From Brevibacterium picturae (GTDB lineage: Bacteria > Actinomycetota > Actinomycetes > Actinomycetales > Brevibacteriaceae), in contig NZ_LT629739.1 in NCBI RefSeq assembly GCF_900105045.1, positions 1,550,001 through 1,614,000 of the forward strand: DNA of 64,000 nt, written 5' to 3'. The position numbers were made by a program, and so were the translations under genes. The notes under the pieces were generated by a model. It did no database searches. It was given only the letters and a program-made list of their open reading frames with translations, and was not told the DNA's origin. Positions 43,118 through 52,815 of this stretch are shown here, piece by piece (the first letter of the stretch is position 1; each line of letters begins with the position of its first letter).

Positions 43118-43549
43118 ATGACACGTGAAACCAACGAAAGCTGGCCAGGATTCTCATCAGAAGAGTCCCTCCAATGGGCCCGCGCTCTCCTCAGTCACTC
43201 GCCTCAGGCGCTGCCGGCCAGCTACAAGGGACTCGCGCTCGCAGACATCAAGAACGGGAAACCCCATGCCGGACCAGACTGGGTGAGAACCGCCGAGCAG
43301 GCACGCGCCATCGACTTCACGCCAGTTCTCTACAACTCGCTCTTCAATTCTCTGCAGGCGATCGACCCCGACTCCTTCCTCTGGCACCCGCAGAATCGGC
43401 AGATCTCGCAACGCGCTTGCGTTCCGGGGATTCCCTTCGAGACCCAGCTGTGGAAGGAGTGGCCGCAACTGGTCCTCACAGACGGGTTCTCTCCGGGAAC
43501 CGCAGCAGAGCTGGTACTCACGTTCGCTGACCTGACCTATCGCAGCTGA
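43118..43549 (+). CDS. Hypothetical protein
   Basis: The 143-residue soluble protein begins at ATG 43118. It is Trp-rich ('SWPGFSSEESLQWARALL', 'FLWHPQNRQ', 'LWKEWPQLVL') and predicted mostly helical, with no signal peptide or membrane helix. I do not recognise a family. The neighbour downstream is the convergent DtxR/MntR regulator. Confidence 0.6.
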   Translation: MTRETNESWPGFSSEESLQWARALLSHSPQALPASYKGLALADIKNGKPHAGPDWVRTAEQARAIDFTPVLYNSLFNSLQAIDPDSFLWHPQNRQISQRACVPGIPFETQLWKEWPQLVLTDGFSPGTAAELVLTFADLTYRS

Positions 43550-43610
43550 GGTGGCCGGCCGCAGCTGATGCCGCAGAACCACGAGAACGCCTGCGTCCTC
43601 GTCGGTGTGC

Positions 43611-44306
43611 TCAGTTCACTGACAAGTACACCGCCGAGGCGGCTGCCGGGTCGATCCCGACCGGCATCGGACCACCCGGCATCGTCCCCGTAGGGTCGAC
43701 TCCGATCGCGACCAGGATCTGGATTGCACCCAATTGATCGAGAACCTCAATGTTCGCCCCCGGCCGCACCCCCACCTCGGCGAGGTGGGACAGGACTGTG
43801 GGGTCGGCATCGGAGACTCGAATGACCTCGTATGTCCCGGGACCCGCCTCGGCGAGGAGGATCGAGGAATCATGGGACTCGACCTGCCCATCGGGACCCG
43901 GGATAGGGTCACCGTGTGGGTCGGCCTGGGGGCGGCCGAGGAACGCATCGATGCGGTCGATGAGCAGATTCGAGGCCGCGTGCTCGAGGATCTCAGCCTC
44001 GTCGTGGACCTCGTCCCAGCCATAGCCCAAGGATTCGACGAGGAAGGTCTCGAGCAGCCGGTGCCGGCGCACCATCGACAGGGCAATCGTCTCGCCCTGC
44101 GCGGTGAGGACGGGTGGACGGTAGGGCACGCGGACGATGAGGCCGAGCTCGTCGAGACGTTTGAGCACCTCGGTGACATTGGCCTTCGTGGTACCGAAAC
44201 GGTTCGCCAACTCGGTCGCGGTCATTGCCGTCCCACCCCATTCCTGGGCCGACCAAATCGCCTTGAGGTAGTCCTGGCTGACCTCGGACACTTCGCCTGC
44301 ACGCAT
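43611..44306 (-). CDS. mntR: DtxR/MntR-family metal-dependent regulator
   Basis: The 231-residue protein has an N-terminal HTH ('MTATELANRFGTTKANVTEVLKRLDELG' read as helix-turn-helix), the dimerisation/metal domain ('RRHRLLETFLVESLGYGWDEVHDEAEILEH', with His/Glu/Asp ligands) and a C-terminal FeoA/SH3-like domain. Both DtxR/IdeR (iron) and MntR (manganese) are possible. The Asp/Glu positions and the presence of mntH with a palindromic operator 7 kb away favour manganese; this is inference. ATG 44306 gives the family length. Confidence 0.85.
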   Translation of the reverse strand: MRAGEVSEVSQDYLKAIWSAQEWGGTAMTATELANRFGTTKANVTEVLKRLDELGLIVRVPYRPPVLTAQGETIALSMVRRHRLLETFLVESLGYGWDEVHDEAEILEHAASNLLIDRIDAFLGRPQADPHGDPIPGPDGQVESHDSSILLAEAGPGTYEVIRVSDADPTVLSHLAEVGVRPGANIEVLDQLGAIQILVAIGVDPTGTMPGGPMPVGIDPAAASAVYLSVN

Positions 44307-44393
44307 GCAATCAGCGTAGCCGATGGGATCAGGACGGATCCCTCGTCTAAGGTCGAGGATGAGACCTGAACAGACCCAGCGGAGCAGACGACA

Positions 44394-45074
44394 ATGACCA
44401 TGCACCTCGGCCGCACCATCACCACCGGTGTGATCTCCGCGGCCATGCTCATCGGCCTCTTCGCGGCCATGAACGCCGGCCAACCGCTGCGCGCCGACGA
44501 CACTGCCGATCCCTCGCTTGCACCGGGACTCGCCTTCGCCCTCCTCGCACTGTTCTCGATCTTCTCCGTCGCGATCTCCTTCGGACGCTGGTCCTCGAAG
44601 CACGAACGGCAGATGCGCGAGAAGTCTGGTCCGACGTTCCTGATGGTGCTCAACGAGTATTCACTGTCCGGCATCCTGACGATGGGAGCAGTCCAGGGCG
44701 CCTGCTTGTCTCTGGCAATGCTGATCGCTCGCGGCTTCGCCGTCGACACGGGCATTCCGGGCACCATATGGGCAGACTTCTCCGCCAGCCCACTGCCCTT
44801 CTTCGCAGCCTTCGCCGCGGCCTGGGCGAGTACGAACATCGGACTCGCGTACTTGTCATTGGTGATGCTCGTGCGCCGGGTCATCGCCCTCGCGCTCCTC
44901 TCGCTCCTTCTCTTCCTCGCCCTCGGCGTCGGCATCATGATGGCCTTCGGCTGGCTTGAATCGGCCGATCCCGTCGCTGGCTTTCTCGTCGCCGTCCTTG
45001 CCCTCCTGGTGACGATTCCGATGCTGATCGGATCACGGAAGCTGGCGCTTGCCGCCGGCCCAGCCAGAATCTGA
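44394..45074 (+). CDS. Polytopic membrane protein, first of three paralogues
   Basis: The 226-residue protein has about six helices. 'IWADFSASPLPFFAAFAAAWASTNIGLAYLSL' aligns with 'VWGDYIASPLPALALFFLCWAATNVGFVFAS' in the next gene (both quoted across two helices), showing common descent. It lacks the C-terminal cytoplasmic domain of the other two. No known family; no export signal beyond the first helix. Confidence 0.65.
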   Translation: MTMHLGRTITTGVISAAMLIGLFAAMNAGQPLRADDTADPSLAPGLAFALLALFSIFSVAISFGRWSSKHERQMREKSGPTFLMVLNEYSLSGILTMGAVQGACLSLAMLIARGFAVDTGIPGTIWADFSASPLPFFAAFAAAWASTNIGLAYLSLVMLVRRVIALALLSLLLFLALGVGIMMAFGWLESADPVAGFLVAVLALLVTIPMLIGSRKLALAAGPARI

Positions 45075-45178
45075 ACACCGGCCCAGCTCGTGCCTGGCCG
45101 CCGGCCGGGCATGACTCCGACACAGAACTGGAACATTCCGTCGCGTCGTGCGGCCAACCGAAGTGAAAGAATCACAGC

Positions 45179-46300
45179 ATGAGGTTCAGAACGCATAAGT
45201 TGAGCACGACCCTGGTCTACGCTGTCGCGCTCACTCTCTTCATGCTGGGCGTCTTCGCCCTCACGAACGCCGGGATCGACCCCCGGGCCGGCCGCGTCGG
45301 AGATTTCGACCCCAAGGACGCCGCGACCGCGTGCTTCGGCATGCTCGGCCTCTACCACTCCATCGCGATCGTCTTCTTCGACGACGATGACTCAGAGAAG
45401 ACCGCTGACGCGGCCACCGACGCGCACATTCCCAGGCCAGCCGATTCATTCACCGGCTTCGTTCGACAGGCCTGGTACAAGGTGCTGTCCGTGGGACCGA
45501 TCTTCGCAGCCTTCTGCACAGCCTCGGTGTTCATCTGGCATTCGTTCGCCGAATTCCCTGGAACTCTGGGAACGGTCTGGGGCGACTACATCGCGTCACC
45601 GCTGCCTGCCCTCGCCCTCTTCTTCTTATGCTGGGCCGCGACCAACGTCGGGTTCGTGTTCGCCTCCATCGCCGAGGCATTCAACCGTGATCTCTACGGA
45701 CTCTTCCTCGCAGCCATGATCGTCATGTTCCTCGCAGGCCTCGGCATCACTGTCAGTTTCTTCTTCCTCCCGGATCAGCCGACCGGTTCTGCACTGACCG
45801 TGGCCGTCATCGCGCTGCCAGTGAGTCTGATCGCTCTGCTCGGCGCCCGCGCGTGTGCCATCGTCCGAGTGTCCCGCTACGATGCGACCCACCCCAGACT
45901 GACTGCCCGGGAACGACGGCGTCAGGCCCGGTTCGGCCACCAGAACAAGCAGCATCAGCCGCACCCCGACGGGCCACCGCACGACATGCTCCGCGATGGC
46001 GAGAAGCTGCTCATGCACTTCCACGGCGACCGCACTCCAGAGCCGCAGATGCTCATCGCCACGGATGAGAGATTCGCCCGAGCCTCGATCCTCGGATCCG
46101 ATCGAACCTTCGTCCTCGAACAGGCGGCCCCCGGACAGCTGGCAGGGGCAAGTTCGCAGTGGGTGCAAGGCGATCTCGTGACGATTGCACACTTCCGTGA
46201 TCGCCAGGACATGCGCGTCGTCGGCGGCAATCCCGAACAGTCCCGAACCTTTGCCGAGGCGGTCACCCTGCTGGCGCGCACGGGACAGGTTCGCCGCTGA
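45179..46300 (+). CDS. Polytopic membrane protein with PH-like tail, second paralogue
   Basis: The 373-residue protein has about six helices and a cytoplasmic C-terminal domain (residues ~275-373: 'TPEPQMLIATDERFARASIL', 'GDLVTIAHFRDRQDMRVVGG') that looks like a bacterial PH/YokE-type beta domain. The preceding 60 bp resemble those before the third paralogue, so the duplication included the promoter. Function unknown; lipid or envelope sensing is a guess. Confidence 0.68.
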   Translation: MRFRTHKLSTTLVYAVALTLFMLGVFALTNAGIDPRAGRVGDFDPKDAATACFGMLGLYHSIAIVFFDDDDSEKTADAATDAHIPRPADSFTGFVRQAWYKVLSVGPIFAAFCTASVFIWHSFAEFPGTLGTVWGDYIASPLPALALFFLCWAATNVGFVFASIAEAFNRDLYGLFLAAMIVMFLAGLGITVSFFFLPDQPTGSALTVAVIALPVSLIALLGARACAIVRVSRYDATHPRLTARERRRQARFGHQNKQHQPHPDGPPHDMLRDGEKLLMHFHGDRTPEPQMLIATDERFARASILGSDRTFVLEQAAPGQLAGASSQWVQGDLVTIAHFRDRQDMRVVGGNPEQSRTFAEAVTLLARTGQVRR

Positions 46301-46367
46301 CGAGGCGACACAGATCTGGAACAATCCTGCACCTCCTGCGACGACCGCAGCTGTAAGACTGCAAAGC

Positions 46368-47237
46368 ATGAGGTTAAGAACACACACATTCTTCGCGACA
46401 GTGGTCTGCGGTGCCCTCCCTGCTGCCTTCGCCGCAGCCGCGGTGTTCATCTGGCAAGCGATCGCCGCAGTCCCGGGAACGCCGGAAACAGTGTGGGGCG
46501 ACTACCTGGCCTCGCCCCTGCCAGCCATCGTCGTCTTCCTCGCCTGCTGGAGCGCCGCGAACATCGGATTCGCGATCGCTGCCTGCGCCGAGGCATTCCA
46601 TCGCACCCGGTCCGGACTCGTCGCCACGATCCTCGTCGCCATGTTCATCGTCGCCATGTTCATCGTCGGCCTCGGAATCACTGCCGGGTTTGCATTTCTG
46701 CCATCGCGGCCGACGAGCCTCGCGCTGCTCGTGACTGTCATCGCGTTCCCGCTGAGCCTGCTCGCCATGACCGGGGCCCTGGTGTGGGCCCTTTCGCGAG
46801 TCGCCCGTTGGGAAGCACGCCGTCCTGCCTCGGCGCTGTGGCCGGAATCCCGTGCTCAACACCTCGACTCCATGCGTCCGGGAGCTCCGGGGACGTCCTA
46901 TCCCGGCGGACCACCGTTCGACGTCCTCGAGCCCGACGAGACGGTGCTCACGTATTTCAAGAGTGAGCGCACACCGGAACCGCAGCTCCTCATCGCCACG
47001 AATCAGAGGTTCGTCCGTGCCTCGATCCTCGGAACCGACAGGACCTTCATCCTCGAACAGGCTGGACCCGGGCAGTTGGCCGGAGCCCGGTCGGAGCGCG
47101 TGGGGCGCGACCTGATGACCACTGCGCACTTCCATGATCATCCGGTGATGCGTGTCGTCGGTGGAGATCCCCGACAGTCTCGGGCCTTCGCTGTTGCGGT
47201 CACTCGTCTGACGCGATCGGGACAATTACGTCGTTGA
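46368..47237 (+). CDS. Polytopic membrane protein with PH-like tail, third paralogue (shortened)
   Basis: The 289-residue protein is a close relative of the preceding one, with 'VWGDYLASPLPAIVVFLACWSA' and the same tail ('TPEPQLLIATNQRFVRASIL'). About 85 residues covering the first helices and a loop are missing, giving fewer membrane spans. ATG 46368 matches the 'MRLRTHTF' / 'MRFRTHKL' start of the paralogue. The open frame extends upstream but into the neighbouring gene. Function unknown. Confidence 0.68.
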   Translation: MRLRTHTFFATVVCGALPAAFAAAAVFIWQAIAAVPGTPETVWGDYLASPLPAIVVFLACWSAANIGFAIAACAEAFHRTRSGLVATILVAMFIVAMFIVGLGITAGFAFLPSRPTSLALLVTVIAFPLSLLAMTGALVWALSRVARWEARRPASALWPESRAQHLDSMRPGAPGTSYPGGPPFDVLEPDETVLTYFKSERTPEPQLLIATNQRFVRASILGTDRTFILEQAGPGQLAGARSERVGRDLMTTAHFHDHPVMRVVGGDPRQSRAFAVAVTRLTRSGQLRR

Positions 47238-47410
47238 AAACACAACCATCGCAGACGCGCCCTCGCCGTGATTGCCGGGCCTCACGCCTGACCTGCAAGT
47301 AGCGACTTCGTCCTGAAAGCAAGGGGCAGAGTCAATGGCAAAATTCCGAGAGCCTAGGATGGATCGGTGCCCTTTTGGGCGAGTCCACAGTTTCCGACCG
47401 GAGGTTATGC

Positions 47411-49690
47411 GTGCAGGATCCGAACGATGAGAAGATGAAACGGCCGATCGTCGAGCGTGAGCGCTTCGGCGGAACCGACAGGCCCTCCCGAGACGTCGAC
47501 CCGGAGAAGCGCCCTCCGATCTCCAGTACGGAGATGAGCCGCGGCCCCGCCGAACTCACAGACGAGCGGGGATCTCGGGTCAACTGGAAGGTCTTCATCA
47601 TCTCCTCGGCCGTGATCCTCGGCTTCTCCATCTGGGCGATGCTCATGCCCGACTTCGCCCAGACCACGATGAAGTCCATCGTCGACTGGATCGCGACGAA
47701 CCTCGGCTGGTACTACGTGCTGACGGTCACCGTGGTCATCGCCTTCGTTCTGTGGGTCGCCCTGTCCAAGGAAGGCTCCGTCCGTTTGGGACCGGACCAC
47801 TCCCGCCCGCAGTACAAGCTCTTCACCTGGGTTGCCATGCTCTTCGCCGCGGGTGTGGGCATCGACATGCTCTTCTACTCGGTGACCGGACCGATCACCC
47901 AGTTCCTCCAGCCGGTCAACGCCGATCCCGAATCGGCGGCCGCCGCTCAGGACGCCGTGGTGTGGACGATGTTCCACTACGGCATCGCCGGCTGGTCGAT
48001 GTACTCGCTGCTGGGCATGGCCATGGGCTACTTCGCCTACCGCTGGGGAATGCCTCTGTCGATCCGTGCGGTTCTCTACCCGCTGCTGGGCAAGCGCGTG
48101 CGCGGCGCCACGGGTGACGTCATCGACATCTTCGCCCTCGTCGGCACCGTCTTCGGTGTCGCCACCTCGATGGGCATCGGCGTCGTCCTGCTCAACGTCG
48201 GCTTCTCCGAACTCTTCGGACTCCCCCAGGGGCTCGCCCTCCAGATCGCCCTCGTCCTCGTCGCCGTCGTCATGACGATCGCAGCCTGCACCTCGGGTGT
48301 GGACAAGGGCATCCGCCTGGTCTCCGAGCTCAACCTCTGGTCCTGTGCGGCGATGATGCTCTACATCCTCATCACCGGCAAGACCGCCTTCCTGCTCAAC
48401 GCATTGGTCGAGAACATCGGCCGCTTCATCTTCACCCTGCCCGAGCGCACCCTGGCCACCTTCGCCTACGTCGATGACGGCTCTGCGTGGATGGGCGCCT
48501 GGACACTGTTCTTTTGGGCGTTCTGGTTGGCCTGGGGCCCCTTCGTCGGACTGTTCCTGGCCCGCATCTCCCGCGGACGCACCCTGCGTGAGTTCGTCAT
48601 CGCGGCCATCACGGCACCGGTGATCTGCGACTTCATCATCGTCTCGATCTTCGGCAACTCTGCCCTGTCCGAGGTCTTCAACGGCAATGAGGACTTCGCG
48701 CAACTGGCCATCGATTCCCCCGAACAGGGGTGGTATGCCCTCCTCGACATGTTCCCGGGCTCGACCTTCCTCATCGGCTTGGCCACGCTCTCGGGTCTGC
48801 TCTTCTACCTCACGAGCGCGAACTCGGGCGCAATGGTGATGTCGAACTTCTCGTCGACGATCCCCAACCCCGAGGAGGACGGCGCAAAATGGCTGCGGAT
48901 CTTCTGGGCCGTCGTCACCGCCGTGCTGACCATCGCCATGCTCGTCGCGGGAGGGGTGACGACGATGGAGTATGCGACGCTGATCTTCGCCCTGCCGGTG
49001 ACGATCATCGCCTACCTCGTCATGGCCTCGTTCTCCAAGGTGCTGCGCATGGAGCGAGCCGAGAGGGAGGGCCGGACCCGCAAGCGTCGGACCACGGCCG
49101 TCCACGGTGGCAGGACTCCGGAGAAGACCTGGCGTCAGCGCCTGGCGACGCTGCGCTCCTACCCATCGAAGAAGTCCGTCGACCGGTTCGTCACCGAGGT
49201 GGTCGAGCCTGCACTCGAAGCAGTGGCCGCCGAGTTCCGCGAACTCGACTACACGGTCGAACTGACTCAGGAGGCGGGCCCGGAATCGGGAATCACGGAG
49301 TCCACGCTCATCGTCGACATGGGCGAGCAGCGCAACTTCCATTATCAGGTCGCCGCTGTCAAACACAATGTTCCCTCGTTCGGCGGACGCAATGCCCCGC
49401 GCGGCGATGACGTGTACTACCGGATCGAAGTGTTCACGCAGACCGGTTCCGAGGGCTATGACCTCATGGGGCTGAGCGGGCAGCAGATCATCGACGACGT
49501 CCTCGACCGCTACGAGAACCACCTGTCGTTCCTCGCCTACTCGCACGAGCACTCGTATCAGTCGGTCGTGACCCCGCCGACTCCCCCGGCCACGGATTCG
49601 ATTCCGGCCGTGCCCACCTCGGCCGATGAGGTCGAGGAAATCGAGGAGGTCGGCGAAGCCGAACCGGCGACGGCAGACGACGGGCGCTGA
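47411..49690 (+). CDS. betT: BCCT-family choline/betaine transporter (BetT-like)
   Basis: The 759-residue carrier has 12 helices after a polar N-terminus of about 65 residues, then a long cytoplasmic tail. 'MFHYGIAGWSMYSLLGMAMGY' and 'WAFWLAWGPFVGLFLARISRG' (each cut short) are BCCT hallmarks, and the tail ending 'GLSGQQIIDDVLDRYENHL' resembles that of E. coli BetT. It probably imports choline or glycine betaine, feeding the dimethylglycine pathway encoded at 26.9 kb. GTG 47411 follows CGGAGG; TTG 47375 is less likely. Confidence 0.9.
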   Translation: MQDPNDEKMKRPIVERERFGGTDRPSRDVDPEKRPPISSTEMSRGPAELTDERGSRVNWKVFIISSAVILGFSIWAMLMPDFAQTTMKSIVDWIATNLGWYYVLTVTVVIAFVLWVALSKEGSVRLGPDHSRPQYKLFTWVAMLFAAGVGIDMLFYSVTGPITQFLQPVNADPESAAAAQDAVVWTMFHYGIAGWSMYSLLGMAMGYFAYRWGMPLSIRAVLYPLLGKRVRGATGDVIDIFALVGTVFGVATSMGIGVVLLNVGFSELFGLPQGLALQIALVLVAVVMTIAACTSGVDKGIRLVSELNLWSCAAMMLYILITGKTAFLLNALVENIGRFIFTLPERTLATFAYVDDGSAWMGAWTLFFWAFWLAWGPFVGLFLARISRGRTLREFVIAAITAPVICDFIIVSIFGNSALSEVFNGNEDFAQLAIDSPEQGWYALLDMFPGSTFLIGLATLSGLLFYLTSANSGAMVMSNFSSTIPNPEEDGAKWLRIFWAVVTAVLTIAMLVAGGVTTMEYATLIFALPVTIIAYLVMASFSKVLRMERAEREGRTRKRRTTAVHGGRTPEKTWRQRLATLRSYPSKKSVDRFVTEVVEPALEAVAAEFRELDYTVELTQEAGPESGITESTLIVDMGEQRNFHYQVAAVKHNVPSFGGRNAPRGDDVYYRIEVFTQTGSEGYDLMGLSGQQIIDDVLDRYENHLSFLAYSHEHSYQSVVTPPTPPATDSIPAVPTSADEVEEIEEVGEAEPATADDGR

Positions 49691-49732
49691 TGCGCTGAAC
49701 CTCTGCCGGCTGCGAAAATAGCCGAACCTGAA

Positions 49733-49766
49733 CCGAGGCTGTCCCCGGCACTGGGGCCAGCCTCGG
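49733..49766 (+). terminator. Hairpin terminator after the BCCT gene
   Basis: CCGAGGCTG (49733-49741) pairs with CAGCCTCGG (49758-49766), with an inner CCCC/GGGG stem. Confidence 0.75.
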
Positions 49767-49876
49767 CGCATTCCTCGGGGTATTGCGCGATCGCGCTCCG
49801 GGCACCATAGTCGGGGAAAGGGACGGCGTGGGCCTGGCGAGACCCACGCGGACGCGAGAACCGGGAGGTGAACACC

Positions 49877-51415
49877 GTGGACATCGCCGCAGTGCTGTCA
49901 TTCCTGGCCGCCGAGGACTACACGATCGCCCGCGAGGTCCTGCAGCGCGGCGTCGCGACTCTGTTCTTCATCGCCTTCCTCAGCGCCTGGAACCAGTTCC
50001 CGGCTCTGCTCGGTGAGCGCGGGCTGACCCCGGCTCCGCGCTTCATTGCACTCACCACCTCGGATCAGGCACCGAGCCTGTTCCGCTGGAAGCACTTCAC
50101 CTACACCGACCGTCGGCTGCGCATTGTCTGCGGCGTCGGCATGCTGGCAGCCGTGACCGTCGTCATCGGACTGCCCCAGGCCGGTCCCGCGTGGACCACG
50201 ATCCCGGTGTTCGGGCTGATGTGGTGGCTGTACTTCTCTATCTCGAGCATCGGGCAGCGCTTCTACGGCTTCGGCTGGGAGTCGCTCCTGCTCGAGTCCG
50301 GGTTCCTCGTCGGCTTCCTCGGCTCCCACGAGGTGGCACCTTCGCTGCTGATGATCGTCTTCCTCCGCTGGTTCGTCGTCCGCGTCGAGTTCGGTGCGGG
50401 CATGATCAAGATGCGCGGGGACAGCTCCTGGCGTGACCTGTCCGCCATGGACTACCACCATCAGACCCAGCCGATGCCGGGCCCGTTCAGCCGCCGCGCC
50501 CACCTGATGCCCGGGTGGGTCCATCGCAGTGAGACCCTGGGCAGCCATGTCGTCCAGCTCATCGCGCCGTGGCTGCTGTTCCTGCCCCAGCCCATCGCCT
50601 CCTTCGCAGCCGTCGCCATCATCATCACTCAGCTCGCACTCGTCGTCACCGGCAACTATGCGTGGTTGAACTGGGCGACGATTCTGCTCGCCTTCGCCGG
50701 GATCAGCGACTCATTCCTGGCCTGGATCGTCGGCGGTCCGTGGCCCGGATGGGGCTGGCCCGTTTCATCCGGCGCCGAGGCGGCCGATGCGTCCGCTTCG
50801 ACCGCTGCCGTCGGTTCGTCCGACTTCCCCCTATGGTGGGCGATCCTCATCGCAGTCTTCGTCGTCTGGCAGTGCGTGCTCAACGCCCCTGCCCTACGCA
50901 ACCTCTTCTCGCCCGGTCAGCTGATGAACGCAAGCTTCAACCGGTGGGGTCTGGGCAACGCCTATGGTGCCTTCGGTTCGATGACCGAATCCCGCGACGA
51001 GATCATCATCGAAGGCACCCTCGATCCCGAAGCGACGATGACGGAAGGCGACTGGCGGCCCTACGTGTTCAAGGGCAAACCCGGTGACGTGCACCGCCGC
51101 TCACCGAGCGTCGCGCCCTATCATCTGCGCCTCGACTGGCTGATGTGGTTCGCAGCCCTCGGCGACTACCGACAGTCCTGGTTCTCTCGGCTCATTGAGC
51201 GCATCGGCTCCGGGGATGCACAGATCCGCACCCAGTTGGGTCCCGATCCCTTCGACGGCCAGGCACCGGCACTCATCCGAGTCCGGATCTTCGCATACCG
51301 CTACGCCACCGGCACGGAACGGCGCCAGGCACGGGAGGAAGGACAGCCTCGGCCGTGGTGGGTCCGGTCGAATCCGCGCACCATGGTCGAGCCCACGGAC
51401 CTGCGCGACGGCTGA
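49877..51415 (+). CDS. Lipase maturation factor family protein
   Basis: The 512-residue membrane protein has the LMF family marks 'YGFGWESLLLESGFLVGFLG', 'GDSSWRDLSAMDYHHQTQPMP' and 'FKGKPGDVHRRSPSVAPYHL', with 'LDWLMWFAALGDYRQSWF' near the C-terminus. In animals LMF1 folds lipases in the ER; bacterial members are uncharacterised. GTG 49877, 8 bases after GGAGG, is chosen over GTG 49868, which would overlap the ribosome site. No lipase gene is adjacent. Confidence 0.88.
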   Translation: MDIAAVLSFLAAEDYTIAREVLQRGVATLFFIAFLSAWNQFPALLGERGLTPAPRFIALTTSDQAPSLFRWKHFTYTDRRLRIVCGVGMLAAVTVVIGLPQAGPAWTTIPVFGLMWWLYFSISSIGQRFYGFGWESLLLESGFLVGFLGSHEVAPSLLMIVFLRWFVVRVEFGAGMIKMRGDSSWRDLSAMDYHHQTQPMPGPFSRRAHLMPGWVHRSETLGSHVVQLIAPWLLFLPQPIASFAAVAIIITQLALVVTGNYAWLNWATILLAFAGISDSFLAWIVGGPWPGWGWPVSSGAEAADASASTAAVGSSDFPLWWAILIAVFVVWQCVLNAPALRNLFSPGQLMNASFNRWGLGNAYGAFGSMTESRDEIIIEGTLDPEATMTEGDWRPYVFKGKPGDVHRRSPSVAPYHLRLDWLMWFAALGDYRQSWFSRLIERIGSGDAQIRTQLGPDPFDGQAPALIRVRIFAYRYATGTERRQAREEGQPRPWWVRSNPRTMVEPTDLRDG

Positions 51416-51447
51416 GGACGGGGCTCAGGTTCGTGTGCGCGCCCGCC

Positions 51448-52725
51448 TCAGTCGATGCCGAGGGCCAGCAGCACGAGAAGCACGACGTTGAGGACGATGA
51501 TGAGCGCCGAGGCTGCGATCGCGATGACCGTGATGATCCGCGTGTTCGTGTACTTCCCCATCACCGTCCGGTTCATCGTCAGCCTCACCAGGGGAATCAT
51601 TGCGAACGGGATGCCGAGGCTGAGGACGACCTGACTGAGCACGAGCGACCAAGTCGGATCCGCACCGATGCCTAAGATGATGAGCGCGGGGATCATCGTC
51701 ACCGCCCGCTGCCACACGATCGGCACGTTGACCCGCAGCAGCCCCTGCATGATCGAGGCCCCCGCATAGGAGCCGACGGCGCTCGAGGCCAGCCCCGAGG
51801 CGAGCAGTCCGATGCCGAAGAACAGGCCGACAAGCTCGCCGAGGTTGGCCGTCACGACCGCGTGCGCGCCCTCGATCGTGTCGGTGCCGTCCTGACCGCG
51901 CAGCGAGGACGCGGCGAGGAGAAGCATCGCAATGTTGACTGAACCGGCGATGACGAGGGAGAGGACCACGTCCCAGCGGCTGGCCTTGAGCAGCCGGGGA
52001 ATCGAGGCCCGCGGAGCCGTGCCGTGCCGGTCGACGGACAGCGCAGAGTGCAGGTAGATCGCGTGGGGCATCACGGTTGCACCGAGCATGCTCGCCGCGA
52101 GCACCACCGAATTCGTGCCCTCGAGCCTGGGGACGATTCCACCTGCCGCTTGTCCCCAATTCACATCGCCGACGAACAGGCCTGCTAGAAAGCCAATGGC
52201 GATGATTGCGAGCAGGGTGATGATCACCGTTTCGAAGGGGCGCTGACCGCGGGTGGACTGGATCGAGAGCAGGAACAGGGACACGACTCCGACGATGATT
52301 CCGCCCAGGAGGAGCGGCAGGTCGAAGAGGATCTTGAGGGCGATGGCACCGCCGATCACCTCGGCGAGGTCCGTGGCGATGGCCACGACTTCCGCCTGCG
52401 CCCAGTACGCCAGCCGGGAGCGTCGACTCAGCCTGTCACCGAGAAGACTCGGCAGCGACTGCCCGGACACCAGCCCGAGCTTCGACGACAGGTACTGCAC
52501 GAGGACGGCGACGAGGTTGGCCGCGACGAGGACCCACACGAGAAGGTATCCATACTGGGCGCCGGCGGTGAGGTTGGCCGCGACATTGCCCGGATCGACG
52601 TACGCGATCGCGGCAACGAAGGCCGGGCCCAGGAGTAGGAACGTCGAGACCTTCTTCGGGCGCGTCGCGGAGACTTCGGGGCTGCCGGTTTTCGATGGAT
52701 CGACGTTCATAAAGTTAAGGTACAT
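51448..52725 (-). CDS. mntH: Nramp-family Mn2+/divalent metal transporter
   Basis: The 425-residue protein has 11 helices with the metal-site motifs 'YVDPGNVAAN' (helix 1) and 'ATVMPHAIYLHSAL' (helix 6). It imports Mn2+ (and Fe2+) with protons. ATG 52725 has AAGGGA at the right distance; ATG 52710, five codons in, has none. A palindromic operator spans the ribosome site and start, consistent with MntR-type repression. Confidence 0.93.
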   Translation of the reverse strand: MYLNFMNVDPSKTGSPEVSATRPKKVSTFLLLGPAFVAAIAYVDPGNVAANLTAGAQYGYLLVWVLVAANLVAVLVQYLSSKLGLVSGQSLPSLLGDRLSRRSRLAYWAQAEVVAIATDLAEVIGGAIALKILFDLPLLLGGIIVGVVSLFLLSIQSTRGQRPFETVIITLLAIIAIGFLAGLFVGDVNWGQAAGGIVPRLEGTNSVVLAASMLGATVMPHAIYLHSALSVDRHGTAPRASIPRLLKASRWDVVLSLVIAGSVNIAMLLLAASSLRGQDGTDTIEGAHAVVTANLGELVGLFFGIGLLASGLASSAVGSYAGASIMQGLLRVNVPIVWQRAVTMIPALIILGIGADPTWSLVLSQVVLSLGIPFAMIPLVRLTMNRTVMGKYTNTRIITVIAIAASALIIVLNVVLLVLLALGID

Positions 52726-52732
52726 TAACTTT
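52711..52732. promoter_or_regulatory. Palindromic operator over the mntH start
   Basis: AAAGTTAA (52711-52718) and TTAACTTT (52725-52732) are perfect inverted arms around GGTACA, 22 bp in all. Size, symmetry and the TTAA half-sites fit a DtxR/MntR-type operator. It covers codons 1-5 and the base immediately upstream of the ribosome spacer. Confidence 0.7.
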
Positions 52733-52815
52733 CCCTTCCGGGCAACACCTGCTCATTTCACCGCACCCTGTGTCTGAATCTGGTAACTGAACACGGAAAG
52801 GCTTAGGATGCGACT

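Noticed and set aside
47405..49771. A 788-codon open frame on the minus strand opposite the BCCT gene, and similar long antisense frames such as 30076-31845
   Set aside because: High-GC genes commonly leave the opposite strand open. The products are Arg/Gly/Asp-rich without any family pattern, and the plus-strand genes are certain.
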